A program made the position numbers and the translations under genes. Positions 44,084-53,757 of a stretch of 64,000 bases of DNA are shown piece by piece. The stretch comes from Anaerolineae bacterium. Lineage in GTDB: Bacteria; Chloroflexota; Anaerolineae; Aggregatilineales; Ch27. The stretch spans positions 1-64,000 of the forward strand of contig JABLXG010000019.1 in NCBI GenBank assembly GCA_013178165.1. Reading direction: 5' to 3'. Each line of letters begins with the position of its first letter. The stretch's first letter is position 1. Below the pieces are notes generated by a model. The model had not been told where the DNA came from, searched no databases, and saw only the letters and a program-made list of their open reading frames with translations.

Positions 44084-46495
44084 CTAGCCGGGGTTGCGCC
44101 CCTGGCGGCGCAGTGCGTCGGTTATCTCTGGCCCCCAGATTCCCAGCGCCGTTAGAATGGCCATCACCCCGAACAGCCACACCTGATCCGGGGAACGCAG
44201 GAAGATCAGCGCGTCGGTCAGGCCCTGCATGTTGAGGAACCAGGTTGCGTACAGCGCGCCGAACAGGGTCAGTGCCGAGGCGCCCAGCCGCGCCACCAGC
44301 GGCCAGCGGAAAGTCCCCGCCAGCGCCGGGCCGAGCGCCAGTCCCAGCCCGCCCAGGGCAACGATTTCCAGCCGGGGATCAGCGAACTGCAGGGCCAGCA
44401 CCTGGAAGTTGAGGAAGGCGATCGCTCCGGCCAGCCCGCCGAGCAGGACGCCAGCCAGCAGCCGCGCCCACCACGGCCACAGCGTCGCCCCGTCGGCGCG
44501 TTCAGCGCAGCTCCCCGCCAGCCTGAGCGGCAGGGCCGCCGCCAGTGTCCCGCCCAGACCGGCCACCAGCCCGAAGGTCTGGCCGTTGCCGACCACGCGG
44601 TACAGATGAGCCAGTGCCAGCAAGGACGCCGTCGGGAACATCAGGTGGACGTACAGACCTAGGCCGATCCCGGCGCCCAGCAGAGCCAGGAAGTAACGCA
44701 ACCCCAGCCGCCCCAGGTTTGCCGTCAGCCGCTCCAGCGTCAGACGGGTGAAGGCCGCTGCCCGCAATCGGCCCGGCACCTCGTCCGGCAGGGCGTCAGC
44801 CTCATCCCGCGCCCAGGCCAGGGCGCGGCGAACCTGTTCCGGCTGCTGGCCGGCGTGAGCGACCAGATGCCGTACCGCCGCCCTGGAACGCAGGCGGCCG
44901 ATGTCCCGCGCTGCCCGTTCGGCGACTGCCGGGGTATCGTCGCGCAGGGCTTGCTCGGCCAGCAGCAGGTCGATGTCCTGGCCGTAAGCCTGCTCACGCC
45001 AGCCATCTGGCCGCTCGCCGCGTGCATCCAGCAACTCCACCACCGCCAGCCGCACCTCTGGATCGGTCTCAGCGTGGAGCAGCCGCCCGGCGGCCAGGGC
45101 AATGCCCGGCCCGTCGGCGTCGGGGACGGTCTGCAACAGGCGTACCGCCCGCGCGCGCGCCGCCGCCGCGTCGCTGCGCAGGCCATGCAGGAAGACAGCC
45201 CGCCGCAGTTCCGGCTCCGGGACCTGTTCCAGCCAGAAATCCAGAGCATAGTCATGTTCTACCGCGCCGCGCAGCATGGCCTCCCGCCCGGCGTCGCTGA
45301 TGGCCAGGCCGTATTCCTCCGGGGCGCTGTAGTAGGCGTGGATATTGGCGAAGGGCGTCGCGCCGGTCAGGAAGCGGCCCTGCCCCCGCGCCCAGACGCG
45401 CACCATTCGCTGGAACGCCACCCGTGCCTCCAGCAGTCCAGCTTCTGGCTGGGCTATCGTGGCCGGATCGTAGGCCGCCAGCGCTTCCTCGGTGACCGGC
45501 GGCAGCGGGCCACTGACCGCCGGGCCGGTCCCGGCCAGCGGCAGCGTCGCCAGCAGATCGGTCTCCGTCGCGCCGGAGAGGGTGACAGCCAGCTCCTCCT
45601 CCACGGCGGTCTCGGTCGGCGCTCTGGCGGGGGTGGCCTCCTGCGGTATCTCCCGTTCAGCCCTGAAGCCAGCGGCGGCCCTGCCTTCCCCGCGCAGCGT
45701 TGCTGCCAGCTCCGCCATCAACACGGTGGCCCGATTGTAGCGGGCGTCAACGTCCATGGCTGTCGCCGTGCGCAGGACAATGGTGACGCCCGGCGGCAGG
45801 TCATGGCGGTACTGGCGGGGATCGGGCAGTTCCTCCCCGAACTGGGCCTGGCGCAGGCACAGCGCGCCCTGCCCCTCAAAGGGGAATTCCCCGGTGATCA
45901 TCTGAAAGAGTGTGATGGCGAAGGCATAGATATCAGCGCGATGATCAACCGCCCGGCCAAACATCTGCTCCGGCGGCATGTAGATCAGTGTTCCGGCGGT
46001 GACGTTCTCCTCATCGCCCACACCGATCACCGCTGCCAGCCCAAAATCGGAGAGATACGGCGTACCAAAGCGATCCAGCAGGATGTTGGCCGGTTTGAGG
46101 TCGCGGTGGACAACGTTCTCGGCGTGAGCGCGCTCCAGCGCCTGGGCGACGGCCTCGCCGATGCGGATGACCTCGTCATCCGGCAGCCCGCCCCGGTCGA
46201 CGATCCGATCCAGCAGCGAGCCACCCGATACATAGCGCATGACAATATAAAGCTGGCGCTGAAACTCCCCGAAATCGTAGATTGGCAGGATGTTGGAATG
46301 CTCCAGCGCAGCGATGATCCGCGCCTCATGCTCGAACTGGGCGCGCATCTGCTCGTTGGACAGATCGGCCATGATCGTCTTGATGGCGACGGTGCGCTCC
46401 AGCCGCGCATCCCGCGCCGACCAGACGTCGGCCATCCCGCCGCGCCCGATGTGCTCCACAACCGTATAGGGGCCGATCTGATCCCCGACCTGCAT
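44084..46495 (-). CDS. Membrane-bound Ser/Thr protein kinase (PknB-type) with HEAT-like and multi-TM regions
   Basis: 803 residues. A complete Hanks-type kinase occupies ~1-270: glycine loop IGRGGMADVW, catalytic Lys39 in VAIKTI, HRDLKPANIL with Asp132, DFG at 150-152 and an APE-like MPPEQMF segment. A Pro/Ala/Thr-rich linker (~275-370) and a helical, HEAT-like region (~375-590) follow, then a C-terminal block of about six to seven TM helices (~605-795). Most PknB kinases have one TM helix and extracellular PASTA domains; this layout, with the kinase at one end and a polytopic membrane domain at the other, is different. The ATG has a weak ribosome-binding site. It is divergent from the peptidase gene and converges on the microprotein gene. 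Confidence 0.88.
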   Translation of the reverse strand: MQVGDQIGPYTVVEHIGRGGMADVWSARDARLERTVAIKTIMADLSNEQMRAQFEHEARIIAALEHSNILPIYDFGEFQRQLYIVMRYVSGGSLLDRIVDRGGLPDDEVIRIGEAVAQALERAHAENVVHRDLKPANILLDRFGTPYLSDFGLAAVIGVGDEENVTAGTLIYMPPEQMFGRAVDHRADIYAFAITLFQMITGEFPFEGQGALCLRQAQFGEELPDPRQYRHDLPPGVTIVLRTATAMDVDARYNRATVLMAELAATLRGEGRAAAGFRAEREIPQEATPARAPTETAVEEELAVTLSGATETDLLATLPLAGTGPAVSGPLPPVTEEALAAYDPATIAQPEAGLLEARVAFQRMVRVWARGQGRFLTGATPFANIHAYYSAPEEYGLAISDAGREAMLRGAVEHDYALDFWLEQVPEPELRRAVFLHGLRSDAAAARARAVRLLQTVPDADGPGIALAAGRLLHAETDPEVRLAVVELLDARGERPDGWREQAYGQDIDLLLAEQALRDDTPAVAERAARDIGRLRSRAAVRHLVAHAGQQPEQVRRALAWARDEADALPDEVPGRLRAAAFTRLTLERLTANLGRLGLRYFLALLGAGIGLGLYVHLMFPTASLLALAHLYRVVGNGQTFGLVAGLGGTLAAALPLRLAGSCAERADGATLWPWWARLLAGVLLGGLAGAIAFLNFQVLALQFADPRLEIVALGGLGLALGPALAGTFRWPLVARLGASALTLFGALYATWFLNMQGLTDALIFLRSPDQVWLFGVMAILTALGIWGPEITDALRRQGRNPG

Positions 46496-46532
46496 CGCCG
46501 TTCCGCCCCGGCTGCCTGTGATTCACACCCTC

Positions 46533-46538
46533 AGTATA
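46533..46538 (-). promoter_or_regulatory. Candidate -10 box of the kinase gene
   Basis: TATACT on the minus strand, 38 bp before the kinase start; the -35 is poor. A TACACT (46585-46590) may serve the divergent peptidase gene. Confidence 0.35.
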
Positions 46539-46631
46539 CGGGATTTCTGCGGCGGTGGTACTGCGCAGCTATACCGGAATGCGCTACACTCCCTTTCCCT
46601 TTCACCGCATCCCCTGCAGAGGAGGTCTACC

Positions 46632-47891
46632 ATGCGGCAGATGACCCTGGCGATCCTGATCCCGGCCCTGAGCCTCCTGGCCATCCCGGCGGCAGCACAG
46701 AATAGCGGGGGTGCCAGTGTCTTCACCATCGGCGCGCTGACCTACACCTCCAATTATCCGCTGGGTATGACCTGGACGATTGAGGCGGCGAGCAGCGCCG
46801 GGTCGATCGTCCGCGCGACGCTGTTCTACGACTTCGGCGGTCCGACGACGGGCCGCGTCCAGGCTGAATTGCCGCCCGGCGCGGATGGCGTCATCACCGC
46901 CACGCTCAACCGCTACGACGCCGATGGCCTGATCCCCTGGCTAGACGTGCATTACACCTGGCGGTTAACCGACGTAGCGGGCAATAGCATCGAAGTCCCC
47001 GGCCCGCCCGCTATCTATGAAGATACCACGCGGGAGTGGCAACACGCGGAAAACAACCTGGTACGTGTCTACTGGTTTGGTCTGCCAGACTGGGTCGGCA
47101 GCGAGGCACTCGACGCCGTCGAGCAGGCCCGCGAACGCTGGGCGCTGGGTTTCCCTGGTGTCGCCCTGGAATCGCGTCCGCTGGTGGTGATTTACCCCGA
47201 TCTGGAGTCCTTCCTGGAGTGGCGGGGTGAGGCCGGGGCGGAGAGTCTCCGCTTTGTTGGCACGTTGCGGGAGGAATGGAACGGGACGGTACAACGCGTT
47301 CCCGATCAGGCCCGTCTGGATCGTGAATGTGGCGGACTTGACCTGGTCCGCGATTACGACTACATCGTTCGCGCTCTGGCCCGTTCTACCGTCGTTCACG
47401 AACTGACTCACTTCCACCAGTACGCCATGAATTCGGCCAGCGGCCCGGCCTGGTGGGTGGAAGGCCAGGCGACGTTCTTTGAAGACCCCATCCGTCCCTA
47501 CGATATCAACGCGCGGGTGCGCCGTCTGGCGGCGATGGGCGCGCTGCCCTCGCTGGCTTACGGGGATACGCTCTCCGGGGCGGGGACGCTCGGCCCGGAC
47601 GGCTGTACGCACCTGGCCTATGACGTTGGCGCGGCTTTCCTGGAATTCCTGCGGGAGAACTACGGCGGGTATGAGGCGCATGGTCAGATCACGGCGCTGG
47701 TCGCCCGCAACACAGGTATCTACGCTGCCATCGGGCAGATCACAGGGCGGTCGTTCGCCGAACTGGAGGCCGAATGGCGGGCGTCGATCGGCGCTGGCCC
47801 GGCTCCCACGCCTTTCCCCACGTCAACGCCGTTCCTTTTCACCCTGCCAACGCCGATCTTCCAGCCGCCGGGGAGCGGGACAGGATCGTAG
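46632..47891 (+). CDS. Secreted peptidase MA-like (gluzincin) metalloprotease
   Basis: 419 residues. A signal peptide (LAILIPALSLLAIPAAA) precedes a beta-rich domain and a metalloprotease domain with HELTH at 256-260 in TVVHELTHFHQYAMN, followed by WWVEGQATFFED, which supplies the third ligand Glu. This is the gluzincin arrangement of Peptidase_MA proteins. A short Thr/Pro tail ends the protein. Start: AGAGGAGG lies 6 nt before ATG 46632 and leads straight into the signal peptide; an upstream in-frame ATG (46518) would not. Expected to act outside the membrane. Confidence 0.8.
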   Translation: MRQMTLAILIPALSLLAIPAAAQNSGGASVFTIGALTYTSNYPLGMTWTIEAASSAGSIVRATLFYDFGGPTTGRVQAELPPGADGVITATLNRYDADGLIPWLDVHYTWRLTDVAGNSIEVPGPPAIYEDTTREWQHAENNLVRVYWFGLPDWVGSEALDAVEQARERWALGFPGVALESRPLVVIYPDLESFLEWRGEAGAESLRFVGTLREEWNGTVQRVPDQARLDRECGGLDLVRDYDYIVRALARSTVVHELTHFHQYAMNSASGPAWWVEGQATFFEDPIRPYDINARVRRLAAMGALPSLAYGDTLSGAGTLGPDGCTHLAYDVGAAFLEFLRENYGGYEAHGQITALVARNTGIYAAIGQITGRSFAELEAEWRASIGAGPAPTPFPTSTPFLFTLPTPIFQPPGSGTGS

Positions 47892-47898
47892 AAAAGCG

Positions 47899-47926
47899 GG
47901 CGGGGCGGCCAGTCGGCCGCCCCGCC
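47899..47926. terminator. Terminator between convergent genes
   Basis: Perfect 12-bp stem GGCGGGGCGGCC (47899-47910) with 47915-47926 and a 4-nt loop; only a short T-poor tail (TGTCGTT) on the plus side. Confidence 0.6.
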
Positions 47927-47939
47927 TGTCGTTAGATCG

Positions 47940-48668
47940 TCACTTCACGTAGGCGTTAATCCGCAGCCGCAGCGCCTGCTCCGGCAGCGCACCGACCAGC
48001 CGGTCAACCACCCGCCCATCTTTGACGATCAGCAGGGTCGGGATACCCTGCACGCCGTATTGCCCGGCGTAGCGCGGGTTCTCATCAACATTGACCTTGG
48101 CGATCTTGACCCGCCCAGCGAAATCTGCCGCGATCCGTTCCAGCGCCGGGGCGATCATCCGGCACGGGCCACACCAGGGCGCCCAGAAGTCGACCACGAC
48201 CGGCACCGGGCTATTCAACACTTCCTGTTGAAAGGTGGCGTCGGTCACCGTCACCGGGTGGGTGAGGTCCGGACTGCCCGCCGTCTGGGTCGCCGCACCC
48301 GCCATCTTACCATTAGCGGATGCTGGCCTGGGCCGACGACCCAGGGCGTAGTCCACATAAGCGAGCAATGTTTCCGCCGTAAGCGGCGCAACCGGCCCCG
48401 CCAGCAGCTGCCCATTATTGAAGAGCGTCAGCGCCGGTAGTCCCGCTCCTCCCCAGCGGGCTGCCGTCCGGGGGTTATCCGCCGCGCTGAGGCGGGCCAC
48501 CAGCAGGCGGCCAGCCTCGGCCCTGGCGATCCGGGTGAGCGCCTCCTCCAGCGCCGACGGGAGTGCCCCCCGGCCATCCCAGATCACCAGCGCCACCGGC
48601 AACCCGGCGTTCAGGACGCGATCGATGCTCTGATCGCTGGTATGCAAAGGTGAATCAATGACAGGCAT
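47940..48668 (-). CDS. Thioredoxin with a second, degenerate thioredoxin domain
   Basis: 242 residues. The N-terminal half (~1-112) has a thioredoxin fold ([32 protein letters not shown]) but no CxxC. The C-terminal half (~135-242) is a canonical thioredoxin with [15 protein letters not shown] (Cys166/Cys169), [20 protein letters not shown] and the cis-Pro. The two are joined by an Ala/Gly linker. Only the second half can do disulphide exchange; the first may bind substrate. No signal peptide. It is divergent from the CheR gene. Confidence 0.85.
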   Translation of the reverse strand: MPVIDSPLHTSDQSIDRVLNAGLPVALVIWDGRGALPSALEEALTRIARAEAGRLLVARLSAADNPRTAARWGGAGLPALTLFNNGQLLAGPVAPLTAETLLAYVDYALGRRPRPASANGKMAGAATQTAGSPDLTHPVTVTDATFQQEVLNSPVPVVVDFWAPWCGPCRMIAPALERIAADFAGRVKIAKVNVDENPRYAGQYGVQGIPTLLIVKDGRVVDRLVGALPEQALRLRINAYVK

Positions 48669-48781
48669 TGTTGCCTCCAGTTATCATCAGTGGTGTTTTT
48701 CCTTACCCTTAGACGCGGCAATCAGGCGCAGCGTTACATCGTCATGGCTTCGCCTGTCTATCCCCGGCAGGGGCGGCGGTA

Positions 48782-48790
48782 TGCTACAAT
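48782..48790 (+). promoter_or_regulatory. Candidate extended -10 promoter of the CheR gene
   Basis: TGC-TACAAT (48782-48790), an extended -10; the -35 is weak. A start near 48797 argues against an upstream in-frame start at 48690. Confidence 0.4.
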
Positions 48791-48824
48791 CAGCGGCAAT
48801 CTGAGGGTGGGCTGGACGCCAGCA

Positions 48825-50264
48825 ATGATCGCCACACCGCTTTCTGATACGTACTACGAGCGCTTCCGCAGCCTGATCCTGACACGCACCGGTCTGGATT
48901 TTCCCCCGCCACGCCGGGACGATCTCACCGCCTGGCTGTGGCGGGCGGTGGAAACCCTGCAGGATGCTGTGCGCTACCACCCGGATGTGCGCCTGCCCGG
49001 CGGGCCGCCGACCAGCCTGGAAAGCCTGTACAACCTGCTTCTGGCGGAAGAGCCGCTGACCTGGGAACGGGTGATCGATGCGCTGACCGTCAGCGAGACG
49101 CACTTCTTCCGCTATGCGGCGCAGTTCGAAGCCCTGCGCGATCATGTCCTGCCGCCACTTATCGGGGAGCGGCGGGCTGCCGGGCGGCGGATGCTCCGCC
49201 TGTGGAGCGCCGGATGCGCCAGCGGCGAGGAGCCGTACTCGCTGGCCATCCTGCTGCGCGAAATGCTCCCCGACTGGCAGGACTGGCGGCTAGAGATCAT
49301 CGGCACGGATATCAACCGCCTGCTGATCGCCCAGGCCCGCCAGGGCGTCTTCCGTGATTGGTCCTTCCGGGAGGATTACGCCCTCTATGTGCGCGATGTC
49401 TACTTCACCCGGACCGATCACCGCTACCAGCTGCATGACTCGGTGCGCGCAATGGTGCGTTTTGAGGTGTGCAGTCTGCTGGAAAAGTGCAGCCCGCTCG
49501 ATGACATCCTGCGGGATGTCGACCTGATCCTGTGCCGCAATGTCACGTTGTACTTCGGGGAGAGCATACGGGACTGGGTCTACCAACAGCTTCAGCAGCG
49601 GCTGATCCCCGGTGGCTGGTTATTCCTGGGCCACGCTGACCCACCGCCACCGGGCTTTGCCGCCTTTGACGTCTATCATTTTCGGGGCACAACGGCCTAC
49701 CGCCGCCCGCTGGCGGCTGCCCGCCCCGCTGAGCCGCGAATTGCGGGCGCTGGCCGACGCCATGATACCGCGCCGCTGGCGATGCCCCCTGGCCCTGCGG
49801 AGCCTTCACCGGCGGAGACCGACCGCCTGAGCGCTGAAGCGCAATACCGCCTGGGGCGCTGGCACGCCGACCGTCAGCACTGGGATGACGCCCGTTATCA
49901 CTGCATGAAGGCCATCGCCCTGGAGCCAACCTACACCGAGGTCTACTACACCCTGGCTCTGATCCATCAGGCTCTGGGCGATAGAGACAACGCCATCGGG
50001 GCGTTACGGCGGGCGATCTACCTGGAACGCAACTGGGCTTTGCCGCGCTTCACGCTGGCCGGGTTGTATCACGCCGCCGGCCAGGACGACCAGGCCCGCC
50101 GCGAACTGCGCAATGTGATCGCGCTCACCCGCGATTTGCCACCCGATACGCCGATCCCCGGCGGCGACGGCCTGACCGCCGCCCGGCTACGCAGCGCCGC
50201 TGAGCGCCAGCTGGCCGGCCTATCGGCGAACGCTGTCAGCGCCCCTCCGGCCAGCTCTGAATGA
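48825..50264 (+). CDS. CheR-type methyltransferase with C-terminal TPRs
   Basis: 479 residues. A CheR N-terminal helical domain (~5-90) is followed by the catalytic domain: TVSETHFFRYAAQFEALRDH, LRLWSAGCASGEEPYSLAI (SAM site), EIIGTDINRLLIAQAR and the DLILCRNVTLYF segment. TPR repeats occupy ~365-450 (QYRLGRWHADRQHWDDARYH and two more). CheR-TPR proteins methylate chemoreceptors or other signalling proteins; no CheA/MCP genes are in the window. ATG 48825 has no strong ribosome-binding site; GTG 48807 is an alternative. Confidence 0.85.
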   Translation: MIATPLSDTYYERFRSLILTRTGLDFPPPRRDDLTAWLWRAVETLQDAVRYHPDVRLPGGPPTSLESLYNLLLAEEPLTWERVIDALTVSETHFFRYAAQFEALRDHVLPPLIGERRAAGRRMLRLWSAGCASGEEPYSLAILLREMLPDWQDWRLEIIGTDINRLLIAQARQGVFRDWSFREDYALYVRDVYFTRTDHRYQLHDSVRAMVRFEVCSLLEKCSPLDDILRDVDLILCRNVTLYFGESIRDWVYQQLQQRLIPGGWLFLGHADPPPPGFAAFDVYHFRGTTAYRRPLAAARPAEPRIAGAGRRHDTAPLAMPPGPAEPSPAETDRLSAEAQYRLGRWHADRQHWDDARYHCMKAIALEPTYTEVYYTLALIHQALGDRDNAIGALRRAIYLERNWALPRFTLAGLYHAAGQDDQARRELRNVIALTRDLPPDTPIPGGDGLTAARLRSAAERQLAGLSANAVSAPPASSE

Positions 50265-50266
50265 TC

Positions 50267-50294
50267 ACGGGCGCAGCTACCGCACCGCGCCCGT
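50267..50294. terminator. Hairpin terminator between convergent genes
   Basis: Eight-bp stem ACGGGCGC (50267-50274) with 50287-50294, followed by TCGTGT. It lies between the CheR gene (+) and the 1,044-residue protein gene (-). Confidence 0.55.
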
Positions 50295-50316
50295 TCGTGT
50301 ACACGCCTCGTATGTT

Positions 50317-53300
50317 CTAGAACCGGTGGCTGAAGTAGCCGTGCAACAGTCGCAGCGCTTCCAGCGCGGAGCGCGGCTCGCGGCGGGCGGTCTCCAGGCT
50401 GCGGCCCAGACCGCTATCTGTCAGCGCCTTGGGGTCGCCCCGCTCGGTTATCAGCAGGATCACGGTCGCTAGCGTCTGCAGGTCGGCAGCCAGATCAACC
50501 TGCAACCGCTGCTGGTCTTCCAACCGCAGGCTGTGCCACAGGCTCTCAATCTCGGCCCGGAAGGCCGGCAGGGTCAGGCGCGGCGGATTGGCGGGGAAAG
50601 CCTGCCGCAACCGCTCCAGCAGGCGACGGGCAATCGCCGCCTCTTCCTGAAACATGTTGATGGAACGTTGCCCGACAATATGGGCGGTAGATTCGCGGGC
50701 GATACGTCGCTGTAGCACTTTGCCTTCAGTCAGGTAGCCGCCGATCCAGATCAGCGCGCCCACACCGGTGCGCGGCACGTCCTGGTTGGCCAGCAGTTTC
50801 TCGTGCTCGCGGTCTCTACCCCGGCCTCGCCCGGCCTGATTGCCCAGCTCGTAGACCAGCCGTCCGATCGCCAGCAGGTCGGCGGAAAGCTGGGCCAGCC
50901 CGCGCTCATTGGCGCTACCGGACATGGCATCCAGATCGCTGCGCAGATGATTGAGCGTGGGATAGGGCTTTTGCTCATAGGCGGCGGCGACATCCCTCAG
51001 CAGCGCGGTTGTGATCTGCACCTCCTGCGCCAGGGCAGCCAGATCGGCCCCGCCGGTGACCACATTCATGACCGCGGTGGCGCGCAGGGTATCAGCTACC
51101 CAGTCCCCCAGGCGGCGGCGTACCAGCTCCGGGATGCGCGCTGCACGCTCCGCCGGGACCTGGCGCACGTACCGCCGCATCAGTTCGAGCGCCGCCTCGC
51201 GCACATCGTGGTTCCAGTTGAGCGCGGCCCAGATACGGCCCATGATGGCCAGGCCTTCTTCCACCCCCTCCAGGTTGTTGGTGATGGCCGCCGCCAGGCA
51301 GACGGCACCTTCTTCGTCGCGCCGCCGGGCATATTCCTGCATCAGGCGAAGAGCAACTTCGAAGCCGACCAGCGGCACCAGGTACTGGTCGGTGCACAGG
51401 TATTCCATCAGGCGGGCCATGATCGGCTCCATCGCCTGCCCGAAACCCTTGCTGATCAGCGCCCCGCGGTAGGCCATGACCGTGGGCACTGGCTTCAGAC
51501 CGTGGCGGGCGATCGCCTGCAGCGCCTGCACCAGGGCGGCTTCTTCCAGGGCGCTCTTCTCAAAGACCTCGCTCACCCAGGCGGCATAGCGCACCTGCGC
51601 GTCGCCGCGGTAAAGGGTTGTCGAGATGCGCTCCAGCAGGGTGACTGCCGGGCGGTACTCGCCCAGCGTCAACAGAATCTCCACCAGCAAGCGCGGGCCG
51701 GGGGCCTGCAGGGTTGCCAGTGTGGCGGGCTGGCCGACCTGCAGCACTGTCTCGCGCAGGACCGGTTCCAGCCTGGCGCGTATCGGCGAGCGGGCCAGCT
51801 GAAGCAGGCGTTCCAGGACGGGGGTGTCGATCAGGTCGGGCCGCTCCATGGCTAAAGCCCATTCGACCAGCCGTCCCAGCAGGAGCACATCGTACGGCCT
51901 GGGGATACCGGTTACCGCCTGGATCAGCCCGCCCGCCGGGATTGTTGCCGGAGAGCCAGGCCGGAAGTGCGCCAGCGCCGCCCGCAACGCCGGAGGCAAC
52001 TGGCGGGCAAACCCTTCCCGCATCAGCAGGGCACGGAAACTCGCTGCTGGCAATTGCTCCGCTGCCAGCGTCAGGACGCGCATCGCCAGTTCTGGCGATT
52101 GTTCAGCCAGCGGCAGGGTGCTTTCCAGCAGTCCGGGCATGATCCCGGCGATCATCATCGGCTCGCTGACCGCCTGCAGATCGTCCAGGAAAGCAGCGGC
52201 CGCAGCCCCCGCGCCGGTCTTGACCAGCGTACCCAGGTAAGCTGAAGCTGCCGTATGCCCGCGCCGGCGGATATTAGAGCCGGTCGGGCCGCCGGGCGTG
52301 GTCATCCACTGGCGTACCAGCCGGTAGACCGCGCCAGTCTTGCCCTCCAGCGTGGCCGCGTCCAGCATGTTCAACACCGCTGAAGCTACATCCTCGTGCT
52401 CCTGCATCAGCTTGCCTACCACGTCGGCGTGGCGGAAATCCTCCAGCGCCAGCATGAAGGCCAGCAGATGGCGCACGTAGCGGACGCGTAACTCGTCGGA
52501 AAGCGTCGGGTCCTCGCGCAGGATGGCGGCCACCTGTTCGGTATCGGCTGGCTGGCCATCCGTCACAGCAGCATCCACGGAAGCGCGCCGGGCTGCCCAG
52601 GCCAGTGCCTGAGCCAGTGTTTCCCCGCGCTGAAAGCGCCAGGTTGCCGTCTGGGCCAGTGTCTGCAGTTGACTAACAGCGATTGATGGGTCAAGGCGCA
52701 ACTGGCGGGTGATGAAATGGCTGTAGGGCTCTTCCGGTGGCCTGGGGCCGGCTAACCGACCAGCCTGCCAGTCGTAGACAACTGCTTCCGGCGGCAGGGC
52801 GTCTGGCGTCCGGAAAGCGATCTGCACCGGGATCGCGTCCAGGCCGCCGGAATCGGTGGCAAAGGTGACTCCGTAGCGGGCCGGGACAGGCAGGAGCGCC
52901 AGTAATCCCTGCAACAGGGCCAGGCGTGCCGCCAGGTCATCCGGCCCGTTGATGATTGCCACCGGGCGCCCGGCTACCAGGGCCGCCAGCAACCCCTCCA
53001 CCACAGCGAAATTGTCGCTGACCATCAGCATAAAGGCCGACAGGTCCGATTCGTGTTCGCGGGGGGTGGGCGGCGCGGGCAATTGCCAGGCCAGCGGCGG
53101 GATAATCCCCCCGGCGCCTGGCGCGGGCGTGATGGCCGCAGATAGCAGGTCAAAGAGCAGGGTCGGTCGCCCGGCAAACTGGCGCAGTTGATCCGCCGTC
53201 AGGGGGACGTAATGGACAACGCCCTGCCCGCCGGTCAGGTACGCATGGGCCAGGATGAACTCGGCGGTTTCCCCGTGAAAGAGGCCGATCGCCCCGGCAG

Positions 53301-53451
53301 CCCGCTGCGGCGGGGCCAGCGGCGCCAGCCGGCGGCATTCCTCCCACAGCGCCTGCTCGATTCCAGCTGAGGCGGCGATCATGACGCTGACCGCCCCCTG
53401 TTCCGCCGGACGGCCATACAGATGAGCCAGCATGATTCGTGAGCCGTTCAC
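50317..53451 (-). CDS. Large helical protein of unknown function
   Basis: 1044 residues, no TM helix or signal. The first ~270 residues form an alpha/beta domain starting MLAHLYGRPAEQGAVSV, with strands at GVVHYVPLTADQL and AARYGVTFATD; this faintly recalls N-terminal domains of GTPase-associated proteins, not enough to assign. Most of the rest (~270-1000) is a long series of helix pairs, HEAT/ARM-like (QVLAILRE-, LVRRRLGDWV-, RRLLERLRQAF-type helices). The GTG at 53451 has GGAG 5 nt upstream; a TTG at 53454 is too close to that site. Its size and repeat architecture suggest a scaffold or a large effector/regulator. It converges on the CheR gene. Confidence 0.6.
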   Translation of the reverse strand: MNGSRIMLAHLYGRPAEQGAVSVMIAASAGIEQALWEECRRLAPLAPPQRAAGAIGLFHGETAEFILAHAYLTGGQGVVHYVPLTADQLRQFAGRPTLLFDLLSAAITPAPGAGGIIPPLAWQLPAPPTPREHESDLSAFMLMVSDNFAVVEGLLAALVAGRPVAIINGPDDLAARLALLQGLLALLPVPARYGVTFATDSGGLDAIPVQIAFRTPDALPPEAVVYDWQAGRLAGPRPPEEPYSHFITRQLRLDPSIAVSQLQTLAQTATWRFQRGETLAQALAWAARRASVDAAVTDGQPADTEQVAAILREDPTLSDELRVRYVRHLLAFMLALEDFRHADVVGKLMQEHEDVASAVLNMLDAATLEGKTGAVYRLVRQWMTTPGGPTGSNIRRRGHTAASAYLGTLVKTGAGAAAAAFLDDLQAVSEPMMIAGIMPGLLESTLPLAEQSPELAMRVLTLAAEQLPAASFRALLMREGFARQLPPALRAALAHFRPGSPATIPAGGLIQAVTGIPRPYDVLLLGRLVEWALAMERPDLIDTPVLERLLQLARSPIRARLEPVLRETVLQVGQPATLATLQAPGPRLLVEILLTLGEYRPAVTLLERISTTLYRGDAQVRYAAWVSEVFEKSALEEAALVQALQAIARHGLKPVPTVMAYRGALISKGFGQAMEPIMARLMEYLCTDQYLVPLVGFEVALRLMQEYARRRDEEGAVCLAAAITNNLEGVEEGLAIMGRIWAALNWNHDVREAALELMRRYVRQVPAERAARIPELVRRRLGDWVADTLRATAVMNVVTGGADLAALAQEVQITTALLRDVAAAYEQKPYPTLNHLRSDLDAMSGSANERGLAQLSADLLAIGRLVYELGNQAGRGRGRDREHEKLLANQDVPRTGVGALIWIGGYLTEGKVLQRRIARESTAHIVGQRSINMFQEEAAIARRLLERLRQAFPANPPRLTLPAFRAEIESLWHSLRLEDQQRLQVDLAADLQTLATVILLITERGDPKALTDSGLGRSLETARREPRSALEALRLLHGYFSHRF

Positions 53452-53628
53452 CAACGCTCCACCTTCACTTGTCTCAGGTCACGGCGCGCTTGACCACGCC
53501 GGATCAGGCGCGCTCCGGAATGCGTGTTTTTCAGGTCTCACTCTGATCAAACTCGATTATGAGCAAATGCGCAACTCGCAACTGTATTAAAATCCTGGCT
53601 GCCCTGTATCGCCAGGCAAATGCCACAA

Positions 53629-53657
53629 TTGACAACTCTCTGCCCTGCGACTACAGT
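53629..53657 (+). promoter_or_regulatory. Strong promoter of the 53758 gene
   Basis: Perfect TTGACA (53629-53634), exactly 17 bp, TACAGT (53652-53657); leader about 95 nt. The 53452-53757 gap between divergent genes holds nothing else recognisable; a CATAAT on the minus strand near 53556-53561 may belong to the promoter of the 1,044-residue gene. Confidence 0.7.
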
Positions 53658-53757
53658 GGGAATGCCATCACAGCCGACAATTCCGTTGGCCCGGTCAGAG
53701 GCAGCCGGGCGCTCATCCGTCACAGAGTTCTTTCAGGACATGGAAAAGAGTTCTGCC

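Noticed and set aside
44855-46705. 616-codon plus-strand frame antisense to the kinase gene
   Set aside because: It runs opposite to a kinase with all catalytic motifs; the translated product has no recognisable domain and no ribosome-binding site.
50803-51855. 350-codon plus-strand frame inside the 1,044-residue gene
   Set aside because: Antisense shadow; Gln/His-rich composition typical of reverse-frame translation and no start signal.
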